Shown here: piece after piece, positions 23,880 through 32,587 of the stretch | Layout of the letters: every line of letters begins with the position of its first letter | How positions within the stretch are numbered: the stretch's first letter is position 1 | Source: Flavobacteriaceae bacterium | Lineage (GTDB): Bacteria > Bacteroidota > Bacteroidia > Flavobacteriales > Flavobacteriaceae | Reading direction: 5' to 3' | Assembly: GCA_023262185.1 (NCBI GenBank) | Contig: JALRDO010000001.1 | Coordinates: 62,001-126,000 of the forward strand | Length of the DNA: 64,000 nt | Notes under the pieces: generated by a model | Seen by the model: the letters and a program-made list of their open reading frames with translations, nothing else | The model's database searches: none | What the model was told of the DNA's origin: nothing | Program-made: the position numbers and the translations under genes

Positions 23880-25571
23880 ATGTCAGACGATAAGAAGGTA
23901 ATATTCTCAATGTCGGGGGTCACCAAGACCTTCACCAATGCTAATACTCCTGTTTTAAACAATATCTACCTAAGCTTCTTCTACGGGGCCAAGATTGGGA
24001 TACTAGGGCTTAATGGGTCGGGTAAATCAACGCTACTAAAGATTATTGCTGGGGTAGATACCAATTACCGAGGAGATGTTGTTTTTTCTCCCGGATATTC
24101 TGTTGGGTATTTAGAACAAGAACCGCATCTTGATGAGTCTAAAACGGTAGTAGAAATTGTAAAGGAAGGAGTAGCTGAAACCGTTGCGGTGCTGGATCGA
24201 TACAATGAGATTAATGATTTATTTGGTCTCCCAGAGAATTATGAGGATGGCGATAAGATGCAAAAGTTGATGGACGAACAAGCCAAGCTTCAAGATCAAA
24301 TTGACGCTATGAATGCTTGGGAACTAGACACCAAACTTGCCATTGCGATGGATGCTCTTCGCACCCCTGAGCCCGACACACCCATTAAGGTGTTGAGTGG
24401 AGGTGAGCGACGCCGTGTAGCGCTTTGTCGTCTATTGCTGAAAGAGCCCGATGTGTTGCTCTTGGATGAGCCCACCAACCACCTAGATGCTGAATCAGTA
24501 CTATGGCTTGAGCAGCATTTGGCCCGTTATAAGGGTACGGTGATTGCAGTAACGCACGACCGCTATTTCTTAGATAATGTAGCCGGATGGATTCTTGAGT
24601 TGGATAGAGGAGAAGGTATCCCTTGGAAAGGAAATTACTCGTCTTGGTTAGAGCAAAAGGCGAAACGCCTAGAACAAGAGAGCAAGCAGGCAAGTAAACG
24701 TCAAAAAACGCTTGAACGCGAATTAGAATGGGTGCGTCAAGGGGCTAAAGGAAGACAAACTAAGCAGAAAGCCAGATTAAATAATTACGATAAACTGCTC
24801 AATCAAGACCAAAAACAATTAGAAGAACGTCTTGAAATCTATATCCCTAATGGACCCCGACTGGGTACCAATGTGATAGAGGCCAATGATATTTCTAAAG
24901 GTTTTGGTGACCGATTGCTTTATGAAAATTTAAGCTTTAAGCTTCCTCAGGCAGGTATTGTTGGAGTAATCGGCCCGAATGGAGCCGGAAAAACAACGCT
25001 CTTTAAGATGATCATGTCAGAGCTAGAGCCTGATTCTGGAACTTTTACGCTAGGAGAGACTGCAAAGATTGCTTATGTAGATCAGACCCATTCTGATATA
25101 GATCCAGAAAAATCAATTTGGGAAAACTTCTCAGACGGACAGGAACTCATCATGATGGGACAGCGAGAGGTCAATTCAAGAGCTTATTTGAGTCGATTTA
25201 ATTTCTCTGGAAGCGAACAAAATAAGAAGGTAAAACTGTTGTCTGGTGGAGAGCGAAACCGTTTACATTTGGCAATGACCCTAAAAGAAGAGGGTAATGT
25301 ATTACTTTTAGATGAGCCCACTAATGACTTAGATGTCAACACATTAAGAGCACTTGAGGAAGGTCTCGAAAATTTTGCTGGATGTGCAGTTGTCATCTCT
25401 CACGACCGATGGTTCTTAGACCGTATCTGTACGCACATATTGGCCTTTGAAGGAAACTCTTCGGTATACTTTTTTGAAGGTTCTTTTTCAGACTATGAAG
25501 AAAATAGACGTCAGCGATTGGGTAAAGACATTAATCCTACACGCATTAAATACAAAAAACTGACACGTTAG
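23880..25571 (+). CDS. ettA: Energy-dependent translational throttle protein EttA (ABC-F)
   Basis: A 563-residue soluble protein with two ABC ATPase domains and no membrane part. Walker A motifs are GLNGSGKS and GPNGAGKT, signatures LSGGERRRVAL and LSGGERNRLHL, and Walker B boxes VLLLDEPTNHLD and VLLLDEPTNDLD. A charged helical linker (about residues 250-320) separates them, as in ABC-F proteins. EttA binds the ribosomal E site and gates entry into elongation according to ATP/ADP. The length and arm placement fit EttA better than Uup or YheS. Confidence 0.93.
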   Translation: MSDDKKVIFSMSGVTKTFTNANTPVLNNIYLSFFYGAKIGILGLNGSGKSTLLKIIAGVDTNYRGDVVFSPGYSVGYLEQEPHLDESKTVVEIVKEGVAETVAVLDRYNEINDLFGLPENYEDGDKMQKLMDEQAKLQDQIDAMNAWELDTKLAIAMDALRTPEPDTPIKVLSGGERRRVALCRLLLKEPDVLLLDEPTNHLDAESVLWLEQHLARYKGTVIAVTHDRYFLDNVAGWILELDRGEGIPWKGNYSSWLEQKAKRLEQESKQASKRQKTLERELEWVRQGAKGRQTKQKARLNNYDKLLNQDQKQLEERLEIYIPNGPRLGTNVIEANDISKGFGDRLLYENLSFKLPQAGIVGVIGPNGAGKTTLFKMIMSELEPDSGTFTLGETAKIAYVDQTHSDIDPEKSIWENFSDGQELIMMGQREVNSRAYLSRFNFSGSEQNKKVKLLSGGERNRLHLAMTLKEEGNVLLLDEPTNDLDVNTLRALEEGLENFAGCAVVISHDRWFLDRICTHILAFEGNSSVYFFEGSFSDYEENRRQRLGKDINPTRIKYKKLTR

Positions 25572-25582
25572 ATGCAGTAATC

Positions 25583-25614
25583 TTGCGCTTTTGCCCTAAA
25601 TCGCTATATATTTG
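25583..25614 (+). promoter_or_regulatory. Promoter of the coiled-coil protein gene
   Basis: TTG (25583-25585), a 21-nt spacer and TATATTTG (25607-25614) match the Bacteroidota consensus. The ATG lies 36 nt downstream of the -7 box. Confidence 0.65.
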
Positions 25615-25650
25615 CAGCAAATAAAGAAACCAATCTTAAGATCTTAAATT

Positions 25651-26523
25651 ATGGAAAAAAACCAGTCTAAAGCGTTACCTGCGATACTTGGGGTTCTTTT
25701 TGTAGCAGCCACTGCTTTCGCTATTAGCCTTTACATCAGCGGTAAAAACACCGAAGAGGCTTTAAATGCTGAGAAAACGGCAGTTATTGAAGAGTTAGAA
25801 GGATTGAAGTCAGATTACGACAAATCGATCCTAGAGAACAATGCCCTTAGCGAGGAGCTTTTAGCTGCTAGAGGAGAAATCGCTAGCTATATCGATTCAC
25901 TTTCTACGCTAAAAGCGGATGTAGCGACTTTGATGCGTTTTCGTAGTCAAGTATATCAGCTTCGTAAAGAGCGCGAAACTTTAATGGCTCGTTTGGATTC
26001 ACTTACTGCAAGCAATGTTGCATTAAAGTCATTGAACGACAAAACTCAGGCGGAGTTAGAGCGTGTTGCTGCACTTAACGATTCAATTGTTCAGCAGAAC
26101 ATCATTTTGGAACAAGAAAATAGAATTGCTGCTCAGCTTAAATTAGAAATGCTTGATGTACAGGCCGTTCGCGTTAAGACTAACGGAGACTTTAAGTCGG
26201 TTCAGCGCGCTAAAAAAGCAGACAATTTTAAAGTATGTTTTACTATTAGAGATAACGCCGTTACTAAAGCTGGTGACAAGAACTTTTTCATCGAAGTTAT
26301 GGGTCCTGACGGTAACTTGGTTGGTAATACAGAGTCAGTTACAGTAAACAACCGTACTTTAAATGTAAGCAAGGTTACAGCCTTCTATTACGAGAACCAA
26401 ACCTTAGATGTATGCGACTATGTTGAGAACGGTGGAGCGGATTTTCCTAAGGGAAGTTATATGGTAAATGTTTATGACAATGATTTAGAATTAATCGGTA
26501 CTTCAAAGTTCTATCTGAAGTAA
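25651..26523 (+). CDS. Membrane-anchored coiled-coil protein, conserved, unknown function
   Basis: A 290-residue protein with one N-terminal membrane helix (about residues 9-29) and a long heptad-rich coiled coil (about 38-172, rich in E, L, A, S). A compact C-terminal domain (about 175-290) carries FKVCFTIRDNAVTKAGDKNFFIEVMGPDG and ends GTSKFYLK. The C-terminal part looks like an all-beta domain. I know of no assigned function; the topology suggests an inner-membrane anchor with a periplasmic rod and head. It stands alone with its own promoter and terminator. Confidence 0.8.
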   Translation: MEKNQSKALPAILGVLFVAATAFAISLYISGKNTEEALNAEKTAVIEELEGLKSDYDKSILENNALSEELLAARGEIASYIDSLSTLKADVATLMRFRSQVYQLRKERETLMARLDSLTASNVALKSLNDKTQAELERVAALNDSIVQQNIILEQENRIAAQLKLEMLDVQAVRVKTNGDFKSVQRAKKADNFKVCFTIRDNAVTKAGDKNFFIEVMGPDGNLVGNTESVTVNNRTLNVSKVTAFYYENQTLDVCDYVENGGADFPKGSYMVNVYDNDLELIGTSKFYLK

Positions 26524-26540
26524 TTCATAAATACCTCATA

Positions 26541-26569
26541 AAAAAAGGCTCCCATTGGGAGCCTTTTTT
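26541..26569. terminator. Bidirectional rho-independent terminator
   Basis: A6, stem GGCTCCC, loop ATT, stem GGGAGCC, T6. It lies between the coiled-coil gene (+) and fumC (-) and can serve both. Confidence 0.9.
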
Positions 26570-26588
26570 ATTTGTTAGGGTCTGTTCG

Positions 26589-27983
26589 TTACAAAGAACC
26601 CGTCATTTCTTCAGGGCGCACCCATGCATCGTACTCTTCATCGGTTACATAGCCCAAACGAATAGCTTCTTCTTTAAGTGTGGTTCCATTAGCGTGGGCT
26701 GCATTCGCTATCTCTGCTGCCTTGTAGTACCCGATTTTCGTGTTTAAAGCTGTTACTAGCATTAACGAGTTATTGAGCAGCTCTTGAATGCGTCTTGTGT
26801 TCGGTTCAATTCCTACTGCACAGTGTTCGTTAAAACTCAATGCGGCATCTCCAATGAGCTGAGCAGATTGCAAGAAATTAGCGGCCATAAGTGGTTTGAA
26901 CACATTTAGTTCGTAATGTCCTTGTGTTCCACCAATAGTAATTGCAACATCATTGCCCATAACTTGGGCGCATACCATGGTAAGAGCCTCTGATTGTGTT
27001 GGATTGACTTTACCAGGCATAATTGAACTCCCAGGCTCGTTTGCTGGAATAATGAGCTCTCCTATACCAGATCGGGGCCCTGAGGCCATCATTCGAATGT
27101 CGTTTGCGATTTTATTCAATGACACAGCCATCTGCTTCAAGGCAGAATGCGATTCTACGAGGGCATCATGAGAGGCTAGAGCTTCAAATTTATTTTGAGC
27201 GGTGATGAATGGAAGCCCAGTAAACTCTGCAATGTATGCCGCAACTTTTTCAGCATAACCCTTTGGAGTGTTTAATCCTGTACCTACTGCAGTTCCACCC
27301 AATGCTAGTTCAGATAAATGGGTTAAACTGTTCTGCGTGGCCTTGACTCCAAATTCTAGCTGTGCTACATATCCCGAAAACTCTTGACCAATAGTTAGAG
27401 GAGTGGCATCCATTAAATGGGTTCGACCAATTTTCACAACATCCTTGAATGCTTGACTTTTTTGGTGAAGGGTAGATTTTAGTGTCTCAACAGCAGGAAT
27501 ACTGTGACGCACTAACTTATCATAACAGGCAATATGCATCGCCGTCGGAAAGGTATCATTTGATGATTGTGATTTATTGACGTCATCATTCGGACTCAAG
27601 GTACGATTACCTTGTCCTAAAACCTTTCCCTCTATAACATGAGCGCGATTGGCGATAACTTCATTGACATTCATGTTGCTTTGAGTACCAGAACCGGTTT
27701 GCCAAATCACTAATGGAAATTGATCTTTCAATTGCCCCTCTAAAAGTTCATCGCATACTTTTGCGATTAAGTCTCTTTTATACTCTTCTAAAACTCCTAA
27801 TTCAGCATTGGTATAGGCTGCGGCTTTCTTGAGAATGGCAAAGCCTCTGATAATTTCCATAGGCATTGAACCACTTGGTCCTATCTTAAAATTATTGATA
27901 GAACGCTGCGTTTGCGCTCCCCAATAGGCATCTTGAGGAACTTGAACCTCACCCATGGTGTCTTTCTCAATTCTATAGCTCAT
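26589..27983 (-). CDS. fumC: Fumarate hydratase, class II
   Basis: A 464-residue enzyme of the fumarase/aspartase superfamily that interconverts fumarate and malate in the TCA cycle. Signature elements are the [13 protein letters not shown] segment, [22 protein letters not shown] with the substrate-binding His, and the superfamily signature [13 protein letters not shown] in the flexible catalytic loop. The length is normal. The gene is monocistronic. A -7 box TATCTTTG lies upstream and a strong terminator downstream. Confidence 0.96.
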   Translation of the reverse strand: MSYRIEKDTMGEVQVPQDAYWGAQTQRSINNFKIGPSGSMPMEIIRGFAILKKAAAYTNAELGVLEEYKRDLIAKVCDELLEGQLKDQFPLVIWQTGSGTQSNMNVNEVIANRAHVIEGKVLGQGNRTLSPNDDVNKSQSSNDTFPTAMHIACYDKLVRHSIPAVETLKSTLHQKSQAFKDVVKIGRTHLMDATPLTIGQEFSGYVAQLEFGVKATQNSLTHLSELALGGTAVGTGLNTPKGYAEKVAAYIAEFTGLPFITAQNKFEALASHDALVESHSALKQMAVSLNKIANDIRMMASGPRSGIGELIIPANEPGSSIMPGKVNPTQSEALTMVCAQVMGNDVAITIGGTQGHYELNVFKPLMAANFLQSAQLIGDAALSFNEHCAVGIEPNTRRIQELLNNSLMLVTALNTKIGYYKAAEIANAAHANGTTLKEEAIRLGYVTDEEYDAWVRPEEMTGSL

Positions 27984-28007
27984 AATTCAAATTTCATAGT
28001 TGGAATA

Positions 28008-28015
28008 CAAAGATA
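28008..28015 (-). promoter_or_regulatory. Putative -7 box of fumC
   Basis: The minus strand reads TATCTTTG, 24 nt before the fumC ATG. No clear -33 partner at the usual spacing. Confidence 0.4.
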
Positions 28016-28056
28016 GCCATCAAAATGCTCTACCGTTTTAAAAATCGATCTTCAGG

Positions 28057-28089
28057 TTTGTACTGTACATTGAAATCGACTTATATTCG
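28057..28089 (+). promoter_or_regulatory. Putative promoter of the 56-aa membrane ORF
   Basis: TTTG (28057-28060), a 21-nt spacer and TATATTCG (28082-28089), one mismatch from TAnnTTTG. The ATG is at 28108. Confidence 0.5.
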
Positions 28090-28107
28090 TAGCGTAAAAG
28101 AAACAAC

Positions 28108-28278
28108 ATGATTGAGTTCGATCAATATTTAGGATTTATTGCCTTTTTAACCATACTTACCATTGGGTTTTGGTTGATGATTTTTCTTTTGACTTTCGTT
28201 ATACCATATTGGGTAACTGGAAGTCTCATTGAATTTTTAAAAGAAAAGAAAAAGGAGCGTGAAGCTTCTAGAAGTTAA
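28108..28278 (+). CDS. 56-aa membrane protein, unknown
   Basis: A small ORF beginning MIEFDQYLGFIAFLT, with one long hydrophobic stretch (about residues 8-38) and a charged C-terminal tail (LKEKKKEREASRS). It has its own candidate promoter and is followed within 30 nt by a strong terminator, which supports a real transcription unit. No family recognised. Confidence 0.65.
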   Translation: MIEFDQYLGFIAFLTILTIGFWLMIFLLTFVIPYWVTGSLIEFLKEKKKEREASRS

Positions 28279-28298
28279 GCTCCCTTTCTTGATACTAT

Positions 28299-28328
28299 AA
28301 AAAAAGCCCCGCGACAGCGGGGCTTTTT
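28299..28328. terminator. Bidirectional rho-independent terminator
   Basis: An A-run, stem AGCCCCGC, loop GACA, stem GCGGGGCT, T-run. It lies between the 56-aa ORF (+) and the TonB receptor gene (-) and suits both. Confidence 0.9.
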
Positions 28329-28330
28329 AT

Positions 28331-30862
28331 TTATGGGGTTCCGAATTGAAATTCTTCTTCTCCGTCTCCCATATCTTCACGGTTGTTTCTTCTTCTATTA
28401 TTGTCTTGCTCATTGAATTGATATCTAAACGTCAAGGTGGCTTGGCGTTGTCTCCACTGGAACTCACTGTAGCTATATACAGTTGCTGTTTGAGTTGTAG
28501 ACATTCTTTTTCGGCTATTCAATAGGTCGCTTATATTAAACGAAATAGATCCTTTTTCCTTTAAAATCTGCTTACTCATGGCGAGGTTAATCGAAAGGTT
28601 TCCTTTGTCAGTACCCTGAGGATTGACAGAATTTCCCCGATAGAATGCATTTGTTTGAAAATCTATTTTACCCGGAAGTGGAAATTGCGCACTTGCTCTT
28701 GAAAACCAGGTAAAATTATCCGTATTAAAAATTTGTGAAATTGTTTCTCCTTTACTGTTGGTGTAGGTAAAATCACCTTCTAAGCCCTGTTGAAAGAGAT
28801 TGAGGTTCCATGAGAAGCGCATGCCTCTCTTTGGTGAATACGAAGTGGTAACTTCTCCTCCTGTTCTATATTCAGAGGCAAGGTTAATAGGAGAACGTAA
28901 TTGAACAGGAACCTCAACGAATCCACCTTCTGGGTTTTCAATGCGTACAGTTTCTCCTGTCTCACGTTGAATGAACTGAAAAACGCCTGAGGTTTGATTG
29001 TAATATACCGAGGTGTTAAGGGTTAATTTTCCGAAACGTTTGAGGTATCCAAAATCGAAGGCATCTGTATAGGCTGGATCAAGATCTGGATTACCACTGA
29101 ATAAGTTCGTGTTGCTATTTCTTCTAATAAATGGATTGATAAACCATGAGCGAGGCCTTCTAAGACGTTTGCTGTAGCTCAAAGTGAATTGCTCCATTTC
29201 TGATATTTCATAACCTAAGAAAAGGGATGGGAACCAATTCGAATAGATTTTCTCATTTCTACTTTCTTGGGTGGTGCTGGTAGAATTAACCTGAATATCC
29301 GAAGCTTCCATGCGAAGACCTCCTAAAACCGAAAATTTGTTGAATTTGTTTCCAAGCTGCATGTAAGCAGCATTTACGTATTCTTTATATTCTAACTGGT
29401 TGCTTAGATCATTATTACGAACTAGGGGGCCTCCGTTTTCTTGCTGAATTTCAAATTCAAAGTCAGTGTAGAAGTCATTAAACGTTCCGCGATATCCAGC
29501 TTCAAATTGACCCTGACCATTTTCACCCAAAGGCAAAACATAATCAAATTGAAATAAGCGATTGATTTGAGATTCTCCAGTAAATGTATATTCTGAGGGC
29601 ACAAATATTGAGGCATCTTCATTAACATTCTCATCTATATAATTGTTCCCTAGTTCTTCACCCGTAGAATATTGAAAATCTGCTGTTAGCTTATGGCCTG
29701 TTTTTTCAAAGTCTTTTACAAAATTGAGAGCATACTGATAATTAGAATCTGTGTCATCCCCAGTGTTGGTTCTTAATCTTGAAATGGTGGGGATAAAATT
29801 TTGATCGAAGTTGAAAAATTCAGCTCGACTTGTGTTTTGTCCTTCACGAGTTCTATAGAAAAAGGTTTGAGTAAGTGAAGTTTTGTCACCTAATAGCAAT
29901 TCAAGACCTATATTGGTATTGAAACCATTACCTCCGCGCTGGGTTTTACTTAATTCGTTTTGATAACTGAGAATGTTCCCAGCGAGATCGTAATTAATTT
30001 GTTCATTTAACCCTTTTCCAGGCGAATCGTTTTGTCTGTAGGAAGTATTGGAGAAGAGATTAAAAGATTTGCGTCGAAGATTTAAATTGAGGTTAGCTCC
30101 TGTGGTCTCTGGTGAGCCCACATAAGCCGTGGCCGAACCGTTGATACCTTTAGTTTTTTCTTGTCTTAATATAATATTAATAATACCTGCTGATCCTTCT
30201 GCGTCATAACGTGCAGATGGGTTGGTGATAATTTCAACACGCTCAATAGCGTCAGCCGGAAGTTGTTGCAAGGCATCTGTACTTAGGCCAGATAGGGCAG
30301 AGGGCTTACCGTTGATTAAAATCTGAACACTTCCGTTTCCACGCAAGGCTATGTTTCCTTCTACATCAACACTTACAGAGGGGACATTGTCTAGAACATC
30401 GGTTACCGTACCTCCCTTAACGGTTAGGTCTTGACCTACGTTATAAACCTTTTTGTCTAATCTAAGTTCAACTGTGGTTCGTTCTGCCACTAGCTCAACA
30501 TTGTCCAACTGCTCTACGTTAGCCTCAAGACTTATTGTACCGAGATCTGTCGAGACAGCAAACCTCACATTGTCTTGAGAATAGGAAGAGAAGGATATGA
30601 ATTCAACACGAAGGTTATAGGCACCAGGGAAGGTTTCAACACTGAATTGACCATTCTCATCGGTAATTCCTCCGGTAACACGCTCAGGAAATCGAACGCT
30701 TTGCAATATTAAAGTTGCATATTCTAGTGGAGTTCCAGTTTCTTTGTCAACAACTTTACCACTGATTGTTATAGGTTGCATTGCAGGTCTCTGAGAGAAT
30801 TGTTGCGCATTTAGCTGTGTTAAACCTAGTAGGGATACAATCAGCAGTGTCAGTCTTTTCAT
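28331..30862 (-). CDS. TonB-dependent receptor family outer-membrane beta-barrel protein
   Basis: An 843-residue outer-membrane protein. In order: a signal peptide (to about residue 19, ending NAQQ), a carboxypeptidase-regulatory-like beta sandwich (about 30-115; ISGKVVDKETGTPLEYATLIL), a plug domain (about 130-230; LPADAIERVEIITNPSARYDAEGSAGIINIIL), and a long beta barrel ending with a strand rich in aromatic and charged residues. It resembles the OMP_b-brl_3 group rather than SusC, and no SusD gene is nearby. The substrate is unknown. It is co-transcribed with the small upstream gene, 2 nt apart. Confidence 0.88.
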   Translation of the reverse strand: MKRLTLLIVSLLGLTQLNAQQFSQRPAMQPITISGKVVDKETGTPLEYATLILQSVRFPERVTGGITDENGQFSVETFPGAYNLRVEFISFSSYSQDNVRFAVSTDLGTISLEANVEQLDNVELVAERTTVELRLDKKVYNVGQDLTVKGGTVTDVLDNVPSVSVDVEGNIALRGNGSVQILINGKPSALSGLSTDALQQLPADAIERVEIITNPSARYDAEGSAGIINIILRQEKTKGINGSATAYVGSPETTGANLNLNLRRKSFNLFSNTSYRQNDSPGKGLNEQINYDLAGNILSYQNELSKTQRGGNGFNTNIGLELLLGDKTSLTQTFFYRTREGQNTSRAEFFNFDQNFIPTISRLRTNTGDDTDSNYQYALNFVKDFEKTGHKLTADFQYSTGEELGNNYIDENVNEDASIFVPSEYTFTGESQINRLFQFDYVLPLGENGQGQFEAGYRGTFNDFYTDFEFEIQQENGGPLVRNNDLSNQLEYKEYVNAAYMQLGNKFNKFSVLGGLRMEASDIQVNSTSTTQESRNEKIYSNWFPSLFLGYEISEMEQFTLSYSKRLRRPRSWFINPFIRRNSNTNLFSGNPDLDPAYTDAFDFGYLKRFGKLTLNTSVYYNQTSGVFQFIQRETGETVRIENPEGGFVEVPVQLRSPINLASEYRTGGEVTTSYSPKRGMRFSWNLNLFQQGLEGDFTYTNSKGETISQIFNTDNFTWFSRASAQFPLPGKIDFQTNAFYRGNSVNPQGTDKGNLSINLAMSKQILKEKGSISFNISDLLNSRKRMSTTQTATVYSYSEFQWRQRQATLTFRYQFNEQDNNRRRNNREDMGDGEEEFQFGTP

Positions 30863-30864
30863 GT

Positions 30865-31353
30865 TTAAGTTTTACGTTTTTTCTTCTTTTCTTTTTTTCT
30901 TTTTGTTTTTGAGTTACCCTCTTCTTTCAATGCTTTTAAATGTGCATACAAAGCGGGTGGCAACTCGTTCTCGAGTCTGGCGTCTTCTAGAGATTCAATC
31001 TCCTCTAAAGCCGTCTTCATCGCATTAGGTTCAAGTTTCAAAATTTGAAGTTCGATACGCTTTTTGGTCGCCTCTAGCATAATAGAATGCAAGACCGCTT
31101 CTTCAAAGGCATTGATTTCAATAGTTTCTTTTACCCTGTTTATTGAAAGTTCGACAATGTCTTCTGCCGTTAAGGGTTCATCATCTTGCGTTCGCGCCGG
31201 AAATTGATTCATACCTCTCATAGGATTTCCGTAGGGGTTCCCATAAGGGCTTCCCATCATTCCACCTCGCCCCATAGGCATACCGTATTGGCCAAAACTT
31301 TTAAAACACGATAGCATTACCAACAATGATGCCAAAAAGTAAAAACGTTTCAT
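30865..31353 (-). CDS. Small exported protein with Met/Gly-rich head and Lys-rich tail
   Basis: A 162-residue protein from the preferred ATG at 31353, which begins MKRFYFLASLLVM and gives a clean signal peptide. The frame extends to 31389, but those residues would precede the signal. The mature N terminus is a Met/Gly/Pro/Asn-rich segment (GMPMGRGGMMGSPYGNPYGN, about residues 22-41). Next comes an acidic, helical middle (PLTAEDIVELSINRVKETIE) and a strongly basic C terminus (mostly K/R in the last 15 residues). No known domain. Operon with the downstream TonB-dependent receptor suggests an accessory role, for example metal binding or receptor assembly; this is inference. Confidence 0.75.
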   Translation of the reverse strand: MKRFYFLASLLVMLSCFKSFGQYGMPMGRGGMMGSPYGNPYGNPMRGMNQFPARTQDDEPLTAEDIVELSINRVKETIEINAFEEAVLHSIMLEATKKRIELQILKLEPNAMKTALEEIESLEDARLENELPPALYAHLKALKEEGNSKTKRKKEKKKKRKT

Positions 31354-31394
31354 ATTCAAGTTGATTTTAACAATTTTATTCAAGTGCAATAAGA

Positions 31395-32496
31395 TTATTC
31401 GGAGGTTGTTTTTTGCCCGTTAACCATCAGATAAGCCTTCAAAAAGGCATCAATATCTCCGTTCATTACCCCCTCTACATTTGCGGTTTCTTCGCCGCTT
31501 CTTACATCTTTAATCAATTTATAAGGATGCATGACGTAATTTCTAATTTGAGAACCCCATTCAATCTTCATCTTCGCGTCTTCTATTTCTTTTCGAGCCT
31601 CCATTTTACGACGTAACTCAATTTCATAGAGCTGTGATTTCAACATCTGTAGTGCTCTTGCGCGGTTGTCGTGTTGTGAACGCGTCTCTGAACAACTGAT
31701 CTGTATCCCTGTCGGTTTGTGAACCAGTTGCACTTTTGTCTCTACTTTATTGACATTTTGACCACCAGCCCCACTTGATCGAGCAGTAGTAATCTCAATA
31801 TCGGCCGGATTGATTTCAACTTCAATACTTTCGTCGACTAAGGGATATACATATACAGAGGCGAATGAAGTGTGACGTTTGGCATTGCTGTCAAAAGGAG
31901 ATATACGCACTAATCGATGCACGCCGTTTTCACCTTTGAGCCATCCGAAAGCAAAGTCCCCTTGGATTTCTAATGTAACCGTTTTAATACCAGCCACATC
32001 ACCCTCTTGATAATTCAGTTCACGCACAGTATATCGCTTCGACTCGGCCCACATCAGGTACATACGCATGAGCATTGAAGCCCAATCGCAACTCTCTGTA
32101 CCACCTGCACCAGCGGTAATTTGAATAACCGCAGAAAGCTCGTCTCCTTCGTCTGAGAGCATGTTTTTAAATTCTAAGACTTCGATGAAATTAGAGAGAG
32201 CGTCAAGTTTTTGAGCGACTTCTTCCTCTTCAACTTCTTTAGAGTTCAGAAACTCTAACAAAATTTCTGCTTCGTCTTTTACCTCAACGGCTTCTTCGTA
32301 TTCTTTCACCCATGATTGAAGCCCTTTTAAGACTTTCATGTGTTCTTGGGCAGATTTGGGGTCATCCCAAAAGCCTGGTGCCGCTGATTTTTCTTCTTGA
32401 TGCTCTATTTCGATTCGCTTGGCATCTATGTCAAAGATACCTCCTTAACGCACCGAGGCGATCAATGAGATCCTTGAACTGTTCGTTCTTTGTCAT
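31395..32496 (-). CDS. prfB: Peptide chain release factor 2, programmed +1 frameshift
   Basis: RF2 releases peptides at UGA and UAA. Translation starts at ATG 32496, reads 21 codons (M-T-K-N-E ... R-R-Y-L) to an in-frame UGA (32433-32431), then shifts +1 at CUU-UGA-C and continues from 32432 to the stop at 31395, giving 366 residues, the normal RF2 length. The Shine-Dalgarno-like AAGGAGG (32446-32440) lies 3 nt before CUU, as in the classic autoregulatory site. The catalytic GGQ is in [16 protein letters not shown] and the stop-codon recognition SPF in [16 protein letters not shown]. The 314-aa open frame that starts at 32339 is only the part after the shift. Confidence 0.96.
32431..32446 (-). 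promoter_or_regulatory. prfB programmed frameshift site
   Basis: The minus strand reads AAGGAGG-TAT-CTT-TGA, then C. The internal Shine-Dalgarno-like element, 3-nt spacing, slippery CUU and UGA stop are all present. RF2 shortage at UGA should raise frameshifting and RF2 synthesis. Confidence 0.95.
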
Positions 32497-32518
32497 TTGT
32501 GTTTGATTCTAATTGATG

Positions 32519-32526
32519 CAAAAATA
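32519..32526 (-). promoter_or_regulatory. Putative -7 box of prfB
   Basis: The minus strand reads TATTTTTG, 22 nt before the prfB ATG at 32496. No good -33 partner. Confidence 0.35.
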
Positions 32527-32587
32527 GTGACTCTGTTAAGAGCTGCTGAAAAAATCAATAATTTAAGGCCCTTAAAATGATGCTCAC

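Noticed and set aside
24385-24693. A 102-aa antisense frame in ettA
   Set aside because: It overlaps the conserved ABC core, with no independent evidence.
28331-31353. A SusC/SusD polysaccharide-use locus
   Set aside because: The receptor looks OMP_b-brl-like, and no SusD or glycoside hydrolase gene is adjacent.
31395-32339. A short RF2 gene starting at 32339
   Set aside because: The upstream frame with the CTT-TGA-C shift gives a normal 366-residue RF2, so the 314-aa version is only the part after the shift.
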